Source of the DNA: Hirundichthys speculiger
Lineage: Eukaryota > Chordata > Actinopteri > Beloniformes > Exocoetidae
Assembly (NCBI GenBank): GCA_018398805.1
Contig: JAGFBZ010002383.1
Span: forward strand, 186,001-250,000
Length of the DNA stretch: 64,000 nt
Direction: 5' to 3'
Shown: positions 21,535 through 34,500 of the stretch, in pieces
How positions within the stretch are numbered: the first letter of the stretch is position 1
Layout: the number at the start of each line of letters is the position of its first letter
The notes under the pieces: generated by a model
The model's database searches: none
The model's input: the letters and a program-made list of their open reading frames with translations, nothing else
What the model was told of the DNA's origin: nothing
Translations under genes and position numbers: made by a program

Positions 21535-21613
21535 ACACCAGACTGGTGTACTGAAAACATGAATTTCCCCCTTGGGGGATTAATAAAGTATATTTGAATT
21601 TGAATTTGAATTA
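21535..21613 (+). repeat. 3' tail of a non-LTR retrotransposon with (TTGAAT) tail
   Basis: GAATTTCCCCCTTGGGGGAT, TAATAAAGTATATTTGAATT and repeated TTGAAT are typical of fish L2/Rex-like 3' ends. A related tail in inverse orientation is at about 21965-22015. The rest of the intergenic space 20827-22396 has a poly(A) run at 21151-21166 and no gene. Confidence 0.55.
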
Positions 21614-22396
21614 ATCTTGACTACGATGTCAAGAATGGTATCCACCAACTGTACGTTGATGAGCCCTCTTGAATGGTAGGCTACAACTGATGCGGAGATG
21701 TGGATGTAGAATTGCACAATCAGTATGCGAAACATGTGACGTGTGTGTAAAAAATGTGAAAATAAACCGCTCTGTTGTAGTGTTTAAGTGTGCCACTCTT
21801 TGGAATGGTACTGGCCCGCCCGCAATAACTAATGTGCCACTTCAAGTTGCATTTTAATGCTAGTACGAAGACCGAGTTGTAGGATTTCTGCCTGGTAGTG
21901 TTTGGTTGCAAGACCGGTGTAATGGCCTTTGTCAAACTGCTCACACTGTCGTAGAACAGCTGATTTTCAGTTCAGTTCAATTCAATTTTATTTCTATAGC
22001 GTCTATGACAAGAAGAAAATAGGTTGCTTTCTTTTAGAGAACAAGTAATTACCAAGTAATGTTTTAAAAGTAAGCTTTAATGTGCATTTTTGATGGAACT
22101 TCAACATAACAATTACAAGTGACCTGTGTTCTTGAGTACATAATTCGACTTTTAAAAATACATATATCGATATCAGGACGCTAGCTCTAGCATTACTAGA
22201 GTACCTGATCGAAATAGAAATGCTTCAGTGGTATTGGCCATCCTGACTCAAGTTCGTGTCCTGTTAGAGCGCCCTCATGTGTCGGTTAACGGTACTGCAG
22301 GATGGTGAGCCGTCCATGCCTGCAAAGTTCTGATCGCTCCATGTCATCAAAGTAGCTCACGCTAGCTCGCTACAGTCACACACTTGCTGGATTAGG

Positions 22397-22596
22397 ATGT
22401 TAAGACTAGCATGGCGTCGGTCGGCGTCTAAAAATAGCGTTGCGGATCCTGCACGTCTGTTAACTGTAGCTTTGTTGGGAGCTGACAGTCCACAGAAGAG
22501 CTCAGAGGGTACTATTAGGCATTTCAGACAAACTCCCCACCTACCAAGCGACAGGTCACATCTCCTCCAGCACCAGCCGGCCTGCTGCTTGCTCAG
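22397..22596 (+). other. spata20: spata20 exon 1, likely mitochondrial targeting sequence
   Basis: ATG at 22397 has A at -3. The first residues [13 protein letters not shown] are basic, hydroxylated and lack acidic residues, like a mitochondrial presequence. The donor is at 22597 (phase 2) and joins in frame to 23507, where ATG 23508 ([11 protein letters not shown]) could start a second form without the leader. Upstream of 22397 no TATA box or other promoter element is evident. Confidence 0.7.
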
Positions 22597-25500
22597 GTAA
22601 AAACCACCGCGGTTCATGGACAGATGACGTTAGCATTTATTTTTGTGTTGTACAGAAAGCACTGCTGAGTTGAGGCCACATTTAGTGCCGTGTTACGTTT
22701 TCATGGGTGCTTTTTGGAAATCGGTATGATGGCGAGCACGAGAGCGTGCCTCTAGACAACATAGGAACCTCAAAGACTAAAGCGTACACTTTAGTATGAC
22801 TTCTTTATAAAATTCTGCCGAGAAAGACAGACTCGTGCATACAATCAAATTAAGATCGAAATGTCATGCACGTTAATTCGGCATAGCTAAACAAGTCACC
22901 AATGTACACCTAATTCCAGTAATAAACAAGCTTTTGTAACTGATTGCTTTGGAAACGCTATAGCCTCCCTCTGCTCACGGTGACATATTACTATGCGATT
23001 TAGATGCAAAAATACAAACATGTACTCCCTGTTTGTCATAACTAATGTAGCCGAATTTAAATAAAAGGTCTACCCTTTCCATCCTGTTTATCTGTGGTAT
23101 TGGGTAAATTATTTTTAAGTGTAAGATAAGTCACAGAAAATTAGGGAATACCCGAATGGAATTCGACATTACAGCTAACCTGTCATATGCTACGGAGCTT
23201 CCATGCTAACAATAACAAAATGTATACCGTTTAAAATAGCTTCAAGCAGACTGAATCACGAGTAAAGTTAGACACTAGGTATCATTCTCTCCAGAAAACA
23301 TATTTTAAAATAATCTAATTATACTTTTATTACAGTGATATGTTATATTTAGATATTATACATTGTATTATATTGAGTACTGCAATTGACTTAATAATAT
23401 CCATCAGTATGAAAGAATATATTGGAATTGAAATGAAAAATTCTGTTTGTTAAAAATAAAAACAAACTACACTTTGTTATGTATCCAGTTCCTCTGTTTT
23501 TATGAGCATGGCGTCAGGGGGTGAAGGACCATCTAGCAGTCCTCACAAACACATCAACAGGTTGGCCAAGGAGAGGTCGCCCTACCTGCTGCAACATGCA
23601 CACAACCCCGTGGACTGGTGAGTCCCTTTAAATCACTGATTTATGTTTGATAAAAGTTGATAACACACAGTCAGATGTGATGTCGTTCATGGTAGGTTTC
23701 CGTGGGGACAAGAGGCTTTTGAGAAGGCAAAGAAAGAAGACAAGCCCATCTTTTTATCAGGTAATGAATTCTTTTTCAAATGTTTTTATGAGCATGCATT
23801 TAATTCTGGGACTTTCCACAAGTTTTTCATCTGCCTAAAGTGTTTTCTACAGTAACAACGTATGTATCTGTTTCCTGACACTGTCTGTCTCTGACCACCA
23901 GTTGGTTATTCAACATGCCACTGGTGCCACGTTATGGAGAGGGAGTCTTTTGAGGATGAGGAAATTGGTAAAATCCTCAGTGACAACTTTGTCTGCATCA
24001 AACTCGACAGAGAGGAGCGACCAGATGTGGACAAGGTCTACATGACTTTTGTGCAGGTGTGTGCACATATGTGCTTACAGTTCCATGAACTAAAACTCTC
24101 TTTTAACCTTTATTTGCTCACGTGTTTTTTTCCCACCACTTTTTGGTTGTTAATGTTTCCAGGCAACAAGCGGAGGTGGAGGTTGGCCCATGAGTGTCTG
24201 GTTAACTCCTGAACTTCGACCTTTCATTGGAGGCACTTACTTCCCCCCCAGAGACATGGGAAGAAGACCTGGCTTCAAAACAGTCCTCACCAGAATCATT
24301 GACCAGGTAGACACACTTTCCTGAAAAGCAGGTTGTTGCTTTAGTTTATTTTATTTTTCTAACACTGTATCCTCATTCACATAAGAGAAACAGATTAAAA
24401 AAAATATAGGTCAACTTATAACAAAGAATAACTTTATTAAAGGCGTCCTTTAGTCTGTAAAGATTTAAAGTGCATCAATCCCACCATAGTCACAGTGAAG
24501 TCAAGCGCTACATCAGCATCGTCATATTTCCTCCTCTTAACTTTCTGGTGACTTTCATTTGTCTCATTATCTCCGTCTCTCCTCCTTTCTTTTTATCCCT
24601 GTTAAATATTTTTCCGTGGTGTCTCTGGAAGGTTTGTTCACTTCATTCTCTCCAGCTCTGTGCTGTGTGTACGCATGTCCGTGCAAAAAAACCTGTCACA
24701 CTAGGGCTAATACCCTCTGCACACACTGTGACAATGAGACACCACTGCCCCCTACTGTAGTGGATGTGCAATTACACTTCATTTTAGTTTGGTCTCCTAG
24801 TCAATCACTCTTTTTTCTCTCATTACTTTCTTTAGTCTACCCCATCATGATATCCACTGTGGTTTGTTGGTGTTCATGTGTGACATTGGGCTGCAAAGCC
24901 ACTTGTAGTTGTTGCAAGAGACGACTGGGATGGGAGTTACTTTCAGTCATTTTGGCTGAGACCAAGAGAGCAGGACAGCACTTCCTAAACCTAAAAGTAA
25001 TCAAATTTTCCTTCAAATCAAATTGAAACTGGTATTTTAACATAAAAATCAAATCAAAACTCCCCAGCCAGTAAAGACATGGTGCAGTTGTAGGGTAACT
25101 TTATTTTTTATAAATAACTAATTACAGCATTTCTTTCATTTGAAAATTAACTCATTAAGCTACTTCCTGGGGAAATAAGTAAGTTGTTAGAGTACCTTTG
25201 TTTTACCAAAAATGAAAACTACTTTGCTCCTTATGGATATTAAAGACATGTCAACGCTAAAACGTCCATGTTGGTGAAGTTTTATATCTTATTTAATTGA
25301 TTATGTCAGTAAATCTTTTCAGTGATCAGCCATATTCACTCACCCTGCAACGATTATCTCTGATTGTGGGTAATAAACCAGGCACAACAGGGTGGGTGTG
25401 GCCTTAATGCACTGACTCGCACAGCAGCGTCCAAGAGCGAACTGTTCAAAACAAACAAGATCTTGTCGTATTGCTAAAAACACCTTGGATCAAAAAAAAT

Positions 25501-28500
25501 ATTATTTTTTTCTCCAACAGTGTCAGCAGTCACTTACCGGCGTTCCTACTCGGCTACAAGCCATTTTGGATGCTTTCTTGTTAACACTAGTGTGGTTGTT
25601 GCCCTGCCTATGTCACATGCTCATCTCCGGTGGGTTGTTTGCCCATCTAGTGGCACTCAGAGGCAGTGTCCTCCAACTGGAAATGAAAGTCAGATCCATT
25701 GGAACCAGACCTGCTTTGATGGCTTATCATCCAGACATGATGTGCATTTCACTGTGACATGTTTCTTGTCCTTTTCAACCAAAAATTTAAAATATCCCAC
25801 AACTTCCACAAGGAAACGCTGTCCTCTCTGTCAACTAAGTGGCTGAGGGCGCCAGATGTGTGTATGTGCACATGTGTAGGACTAGAGACTGAGAATGTGT
25901 CAAGAGTTGTAAGAATACCTTTGCAAAATCAAAGCGTTGAGTTATTTGTTCTAACCAAAAAAATGTAACTCAGGTACTTGAATTACTTTGAAAGACGCTG
26001 TTCTAACACTAGCATCATATGAATGTCATGTGTGTCACATTCTCTCCCCAGTGGCAGAACAACCGTCCTGCTTTGGAGGCCAGTGGTGAAAGGATCCTGG
26101 AGGCCCTGAAGAAAGGCACAACCATCACCGCACACCCAGGAGAAAGCACCCCGCTGGCCCCAGACGTTGCTAATCGCTGCTTCCAGCAGTTGGCTCATTC
26201 CTATGAGGAGGAGTACGGAGGCTTCAGAGATGCTCCGAAGTTCCCTTCACCAGGTAGAGTCAGCAGGAGCCACAGTGGGGGTTGAAGCTCCCCGTTGACA
26301 CTGGGACCCTTCCTCAGGGACTAGAGAGCGCTTTGCCTGACCTCTCGGGTTTCCAACTTGAGACGTCTCTTCTGATGTCTGCAGACAAATTTGTCCAATT
26401 TCCTCTAGATGCAGATCATTGCAGACATTCAGACAGTTAGTTTAGTTCCTTGAAAAAAGTACCAAGGACCTAACCCTAACCCTAACCCCTAACCCCTAAT
26501 TCCTAACCCTACTTTGGTGAAGGTGCAGCGGCTTTTAGACCTTTCAGACCTAAATACTCCTTACCCGACCCCATTTCCCTTTTTTTTCTCTCTTCATCTC
26601 TCGTTCTCTGTGCATCCACAGTGAATCTGATGTTCCTCATGTCTTACTGGTCTGTGAATCGCTCCACCTCAGAAGGAGTCGAGGCTCTCCAGATGGCCAT
26701 GCACACCCTCCGCATGATGGCACTAGGAGGAATCCACGACCACGTAGCACAGGTTCATACTGGGGTTCTACAGCCTGAATCCTGCAATAGTTAGGACATT
26801 TTTTTTTTTATTTGAATACATTGAAAACGAAAAAACTTTATCATCACATGAGATATATCACATAACTGTTTAAACTGAGGTACAAAATGACCTCATTTCA
26901 AATGTAACACCTGCTGCAGGTCTCTAAATGGTTGGACAGGAGCATGTTCTCCATGATGGAGCTTCTCCTTCTTTTCAAAATAGTTTGAAGACGTCTGAGC
27001 ATCCAGGTTCTGAGTTTCTGGAGTTTTAGTTTTGGAATTTGGTCCCATTCATGGCTGATTTAGATTTCCAGCTGCTGAAGAGTTCGTGGACGTATTTTTC
27101 GTTTAGTGATTCCCCAAATGTTCTCTGTAGGTGCAAGAGCTGTTCCTTCCAAAACCGTACGCACTGATGCACCGCCACACCATCAGAGATGCTTTAGAAC
27201 TGAACGCTGATGACATGCTGGAAGGTCTCCCTCCTCTTTATCCTGGAGGACACGGTGTCCATGACTACCAACAAGAATGTCAGATTTGGACTCGTCTCTC
27301 CAGAGATCACTTTCCCACTTTAAAACAGTCCTTTTTAAATGAGTCTTGGTCCACAGGACACGACGGTGCTTCTGGACCGTTTTCAAACATGGCATCATTT
27401 TTGATGGATGAGCTTTAGTTGGCATCTGCAGAAACGTTGGATTGTGTTTAGCAACAGTGGTTTCTGGAAGGATTCCTGGGCTCATTTAGTGATGTGGGGG
27501 TTACTCCAGGAGTATGGGGTGCTGGGCCCTTTGTTACGGGCTGTCCAGTCCCTGTACAAACGGAGTGGGAGCTTGGTCCGCATTGCCGGTTGTGAGTCGG
27601 ATTCGTTTTCAGTGACAGTTGGACTCCCCTAGGGCTGATCTTTGTCACAGATTGTGTTCACAACGTTTTTGGACAGAATCGGTTCATGACCAGAAAAGTG
27701 ACCGAAAGAATGATATCATGGATACAAGCGGCGGAAATGAGTTTTCTCTGTAGGGTGGCTGGACTCTCCCTTTGAGATTCGGGAGAGACTCAGAGTAGAG
27801 CTGCTGCTCCTTCACATCGAGAGGAGCCAGTTGAGGTGTTTCATCTGGTTAGGATGCCCCCTGGATGCCTCCCTGGAGAGGTGTTTTGGGCATGTCCAAC
27901 TGGAAGAAGACCACGGGGCAGACCCAGAACAGGCTGGAGAGATTATATCTCTCAGCTGGCCTGGGAGCACCTCGGGATTCTCCCAGAGGAGCTGGTGGAG
28001 GCGGCCGAGGGGAGGGAGGTCTGGGCCTCTCTGCTGAAGCTGCTGCCCCCGCGACCCGACTCCAGATCAAACAAGAGCTAATGGATGGATTTAGTGATGT
28101 CATTGACGGAGTCACAACGACGAGTGATGCAGTGTCGTCTGAGGGCCCGAAGACCTCGGACATCCAAATAAGATCTTCATCCTTGTCCCTGATGCACAGA
28201 GATTTCTCCAGTTTCTCTGAATCTGTAGATGATGTTCTTCTCTGTAGACGAGATTTTCCAAGCCTTTGCAGTTTGATGTTGAGAAACATTGTTTTTAAAG
28301 TATTACAGATTAGAGAGCCTCAGTCTGTCTTTACTTCAGAGAGACTCTCTGATCATCCCTTCATAGCTGATCATGTCACAGACCTGATATCAGTTAACTT
28401 CATTAGTAGCTAGATGTTCTCCCTACTGAAACTTTTTAAAAGTTCTTGCTTTTTCAGTAATTTGTTGCCCCCATGTCAACTTTGAGACCTGCAGCAGGCA

Positions 28501-31500
28501 TCGAAGTGAAATGAGCTCATTTAGTGGATAAACATGGAACATTTCCCAGTTTAAACATTTATGTTTTCTACGTCCTGTTGTGATTAAAACATTGGCTCAT
28601 GTGTTTTGAAAGTCTTAAAGTCTCTGTTGTATTCAAATAAAAACGAAAACATTACATCCTAACTTTTCCAGAATTTGGGTTCTAAATGTTTGAAATTGCA
28701 CATTTTTGATTCCATGTTGATGTGTACATGGGTTTTTTTTTTTTAGTTGGTCTTATTTTAGCCTCTATGTTACTGCTGTAAATACTGCCAGCTGAAAACA
28801 CATGCTGCTATGGATTAAAAGCAGATTTGACTTTTATCTACCAGCCAGACATCCAGGATATGAACGTTATTTCAACGTCGGTATGGAGGGTGACCAGATC
28901 CACAGTTACAGCTTTTAACATGACTGACGATGTGAAACTAATTCCTGTGAAGCCGTCAGTCGACTGTCATGGACAAATGTGCATGATCCAGTGGACAGTC
29001 ATGTGTGATTTGTACTCAAAAGATGAATGTCCTCCATAGCCAGGGACCTGGCACTGTAACCTTTGTTGTAGCCTGACGTGCATCTTCGCTGAAACGCATC
29101 TATGTGTCGGGTTGACGTGGACTGCAACAACTACGATTGGTCCTCTTGGTAACATTGCACTTCCTCCTCGGTATTACTGGCTACCGCTACTTCTCTGTTG
29201 TTTTCAAACTGGGATTATTGATATGTCGTTTGCTTTAAAGTCAGTAAAAGCACCTGTGACTCACATAAAAGACGTGTTTCCTTGCTCCAATTGCTGATTT
29301 CTGACGTGCACAAAGGAAGTCTACAAAAGGAAGCTCAGCAGAGCAAGCTGCTGTGCTTCAGAAAAGAATCAGCCCGTCCATTTAGTGTTTGGTGGTGTAA
29401 TTATGGAGCGACACGAACAACAAGGCACAAGTATAAACACTAACTACGTCAGTGGCGGGGGCAGCAGCCCAAACCACCTCAGTGTTGGAGGGGCAGCGGC
29501 TCCACCTCCAGTCCAGCAGCACCGCAGAGGAAACTCCTCTCAGCTGCTTGTATTTGCAGTCTCATTGTTTCAGGCTCTACCCACGATCCATCTGTGACCG
29601 TTGAACGAGAGCAGGAACGTAGATCCGTAAGTAAACAGTAGGGCTGTAGCGATACACCAATCTCCCGATACGATCCAATATACGATATTCGGCTCACGAT
29701 ACGATATATATCGATATTCATCTTACAATACTTTTACATCATTTTTCGAAAGATTTTAAAGGGACAAAGTGATTTTGGTGACATCTTGTGAGTGTTCCAA
29801 TGACTTTGTTTGAATTAATTGAACTAAAAGCATCAATCACACATTATATGGCTGACAGGCAGCTTGCAAATGCTGGACAAAATGAATAAAAGATTTGTTG
29901 AGAAAAATAGTTTCATTTATTTAAACAGTGCAAATTGTTGTTTGGAAGCTTTTAAAGGTGGGTTTTGAAAGAAGCTTAGAATATCGATACTCGCGGCTGA
30001 AAAATCAATACTCAATAAAATATCGATATATATCGCGGAATCGATAAAATCGCTCAGCTCTAATGGGTAGCTAGAATTAAGTCTTAATATCTAATTCAGC
30101 TTAACTGGTTTCTTTGTTTAAAAAGGGCAGGGTGCAGACTTTATTTCATACATTTTTTTTTTGACACTTCGATGTGTAAAATAATCCAGAGGGACCAGCT
30201 GAATGTAAGATACATAAGAAATGAATGTGCTGCTCTTTCTTCCCCGAAAATGTTGACATTTATGTTTTATTGATGTATTTAGACTTGCTATAAATAGAAA
30301 AAAAAAAAAAATCACACATCAGCTCATGTTAAGAAGCAAATTCCATTGCTTTAGCTCAATTATTCAAGGAAAAAAAAGCAAGAAATTGCACATCTGTTGC
30401 AGTGGCATCAGGCTTGACATGACAGAAATAAGGAGGAGGATAAAATAAGTGAATCTGATTTTTATTCTCAGCGTCTGCATACCTCTGCTGATTAAACGCA
30501 CGCAAACTGAAGCACTTTAACTCTTTGCAGCTTTCGTTTGAATCCAGTCTCTGAAGAAAAGCCAGAATCACCTCCTCGCCGATAAACAGCAGCGATGCCT
30601 GTATTGCATCCATGTGCTGCGTGTTCTTTGTAAAGCACGGGAACGCATTCCAGTCGCGTGGAGCGCAAACGTGCACATCTCGGCTCTAAACATTCACGGC
30701 GACAAATTAGGGGTTTGGTCCTGAGCTCACGGCCACTTTTCTAACTGTTTCTGCAAAAATTAACTTAAAAGATGAGCTGGAGGTTTTCTGTGAATAATGC
30801 ATCATGTAAGTTCGGATGCTGCAAAATCTTTTTTTTTTCATAAGGGAAAAAAAAAAAAATCCTTGTGCAAACTGCGGCACATCCATCAGTTGAGTGGGTG
30901 GTCCTTCGGGGAGGCCCAGGACACTCTTTTGTGTTCACACTATTCCAGACTGCCTCTGAATGTGACCCAAAGGGCCTGGATCTGAATGCTTTCACATCTG
31001 TAATTAGCTCCGCCCACACGTGACTGGATCACCCAGCACATCTGTTTGCACCTGGTTTTAACAGGCCTGCAGATCGGATTGAACAGCATTTAATTTATCC
31101 CCAAAGAGACGTTATGTCGTGTAAGTTACGGTGCATAGTCAATTAATTAGGAAATTGTACAAATGCTTGTTTAAAAAAAAAAACAACAAAAAAAAATCAA
31201 GTAAAATCAGGTAAGAAGCCTTCGGATGGTAGGCATGGTGGAAATAGCCAGAGATCATCGTGAATCCTGTGTCGTGTTGTGATCGTCGCCCGGAAACAGC
31301 TGTGGTGATGATGTCACACGCGGCATCAGCAGGTATCGCGGGCGAATCAGGAGACAGCATGGAGGGAAACTTGCAGCCCGCAGTTCAACATCTGGGCTGC
31401 AGAGGCGCTTCTTCAGTCACACGTCCATGTTGATAACGAGCACCGAAAGCACCCTGAAGTCTTTTCATCCGTTTGTATCATCCAAAAACAAAAATCTGAG

Positions 31501-34500
31501 TCCTGCAGCAATGTCTCTGAAAACACGATGCTCTGGCCGTCTCTCGCTGCCTCCTATTAGCGCTACAAGCTCAGCCATCCCACTTCCCAGGGATCTTGCG
31601 CTCTCATGTAAATCAAGGAGAAAAATTGACAAAATCTCTTCTTCCATCTTGCTCCTGATCCAGATCCTTGACCCATCCCTTGATCCAGATCCTTGACCCA
31701 TCCCTTGATTCAGATCCTTGACCCATCCCCTGATCCAGATCCTTGACCGATCCCCCTGATCCAGATCCTTGACCCATCCTCTGATCCAGATCCTTGACCC
31801 ATCCCTTGATTTAGATCCTTGACCCATCCCTTGATTCAGATCCTTGACCCATCCCCTGATCCAGATCCTTGACCGATCCCCCTGATCCAGATCCTTGACC
31901 CATCCCTGATCCAGATCCCAGATCCCTGACCCATCCCTGATCCGACCCATCCCTGATCCAGATCCTTGACCCATCCCTTGATCCAGATCCTTGACCCATC
32001 CCTTGATCCAGATCCTTGACCCATCCCCTGATCCAGATCCTTGACCCATCCCCTGATCCAGATCCTTGACCCATCCCTGATCCAGATCCTTGACCCATCC
32101 CTTGATCCAGATCCTTGACCCATCCCTTGATCCAGATCCTTGACCCATCCCTTGACCAGATCTTGACCCATCCCTGATCCAGATCCTTGACCATCCTTGA
32201 TCCTTGACCTTGATGACCCATCCATCAGATCCTTGACCATCCCCCTGATCCTGACCCATCCTGACCAGATCCTGACCCATCCCTTGATGACTCCCCTGAT
32301 CCCTGACCTCCCGATCCTTGACCCATCCATCCGACCATCCCCTGATCCAGATCCTTGACCCATCCCTGATCCAGATCCTCCCATCCCTGATGATCCTTGA
32401 CCCATCCCTTTTAGATCCATCCCTGATCCAGATGACCATCCTGATTCTTGAGATCCTTGCCCATCCTTGATCAGGGCCTTTTCTGACCACTAGCTGGTCT
32501 TTGGAAAGCTCAATCTGCTGCTCCCACGTGTGCCTTACATGCCATTGTAACTGATGGTCATGATAACAAATGTTCAGAAGTGCCTGAATTAGTAGAAATC
32601 CTCCTGGTAGAATAGCATCCAAACCATCAGGGGAAAATGTTTCAAAAATCATAGACTCAACCGAAACAGGCTCAGTAAAGAGAGAGAGAAAAAAGAAAAG
32701 TCTTAAAGTTAAAAACAGAGAAAGCTTTTGCAACAGGCTCCCAGTTGAGTGGCAGTGCTCCAAAGTTTTTCAAGTAAAAGTTCAGAACAGATGGAACATT
32801 TGCCGCTTTGTAGATCGTGCTCTTGCAGTTCACGTCAAGATTGACAATTTCTGAAGCGATTTCAAGGTCGCGGGCAAATTTCCACAGTCTGAAGAGCATT
32901 GTCAAGAGTCTTGATTTGGCCGTGCGCTTTTTCTCATCTTGGCGTGACAAGAAAATCAAACACATTTGATATTTTTGGGAGCGTTTGGTCTCGTCTCGTT
33001 GGAGTTGTGTCATTCCATGATGTAATGAGTATCAGCGAGCAATGGGAGCGTTTGGAGGTTGTAGTCGTGCGAGCTGCAAGGTCCCTAGTTTATGTGAAAT
33101 CTTTTTGTTGACTTATAACTTATAGTCTTTGGGTTGAGAGAGCGCCAGAAGTTAGTCTCGGAAAAGTTTTTCCAAAGATTTTGCTCAGTTGTCCGTGACT
33201 GACGAGCTGGACAAAGAAGCGAAGCTTGTACGAACGGTGGCTCTGGTTGGTTAAATGCTGTTTTTATATAAAGTGATTGATGTCACAGTCTGACCTTCTG
33301 TTTGTGTGTCTTTCACAGGGTTTTCATCGTTACTCTACAGATTCCTCGTGGCACGTTCCTCACTTCGAAAAGATGCTGTACGACCAGGCTCAGCTGGCTG
33401 TGGCCTACATAACAGCCTTCCAGGTGCGTCGCCGCTCTCTATCACCGGGTTGGGTCACTTTTCATCGGCGTACGTAACTCAGGCGAGCGGAATTATCAGT
33501 GTGAGCCTCAGAAGACATTTACTGTTTCATAGGAAATATTTTAAAAGTATTTTGAATGTGTTCCTGTTGTCGGGGTCGCTGTTGAATTCCGATGCGGCAA
33601 CCAGTTGAGTCCGAGCACCGTCAGATTTTAGTTTCCATGTGGGTGTGCGCTGGAACAATCTATTTTTTTCCTCTCTTTTTTTGTGTGTTGAAGTGAAATG
33701 ATGAACTTAGCACCTAATTAGGACCTAAACACACAGAAACTCAAATAGACGCACATGTATGCTCTGTGCTAATGAAGATGAAGAGGCTGCTTGGACACTC
33801 TCAGTGGATCCTGCAGGGAACGCTCTCCAAATAAATCACACCGTGGTGCGAATAAGGTTGCCTTCTGGTTGAATCATGGCTCAAATGCAGGTGTTTTCCG
33901 TTTCTTTATTTTCTTTTCTGGCCTTCCAGGTATCTGGTGAGCAGTTCTATGCAGATGTGGCGAAGGACATACTGCTCTACGTCGCCAGAGACCTCAGCGA
34001 CAAGGTGAATCTTCTCTCTTCGCGTTGCAACCGTCGTGCGTGCTCTCGCTCAGTTCGTGCATCCCCCGAGGGCAAAGGATGGGCTTCAGTCGACAAAAAG
34101 CCTCTTAAAGCTTTGCTCCTCTCTACAGGTCAACCTTTTATTCCTGCTGATTAATGAGGTGACAGCAGGGAACAGGGCACACAATTAAAACAGCACTCGC
34201 TGGTATCATTATATTCTCCAAGATTTATTAAGTAATTATAGGCTAATGAATTATCGCCGCTAAGGTATTTGTTTCTAGAGACTATGCTTTCTTTGACACG
34301 GTGTGTGGGATCTTCCCTGGTAGAGGTGGAATCCCTGAGTTCTCATCCCGACTGGAAAAGTACTGTTCAAAAATGCTGCGTTGTGGTGCAGAGAAAAGGA
34401 CTACGGGATTTTATGTTCAGACCCTTGACCACCGGGTACCGGAAATCACCGGTACCCGGTGATTTCCTTGCCACTGTTTGGTATAAAGGTTTTTTTTTCT

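Noticed and set aside
22357..22617. Minus-strand open frame opposite spata20 exon 1
   Set aside because: Shadow of the plus-strand leader exon, which splices in phase to conserved spata20 sequence.
27865..28413. 182-codon plus-strand open frame
   Set aside because: It crosses from the LINE tail into the host DNA element; the conserved LINE peptide is in another frame.
31465..32763. 432-codon minus-strand open frame
   Set aside because: It translates the 24-25-bp minisatellite (repeated DGSRIWI-type peptide) plus unrelated flanks.
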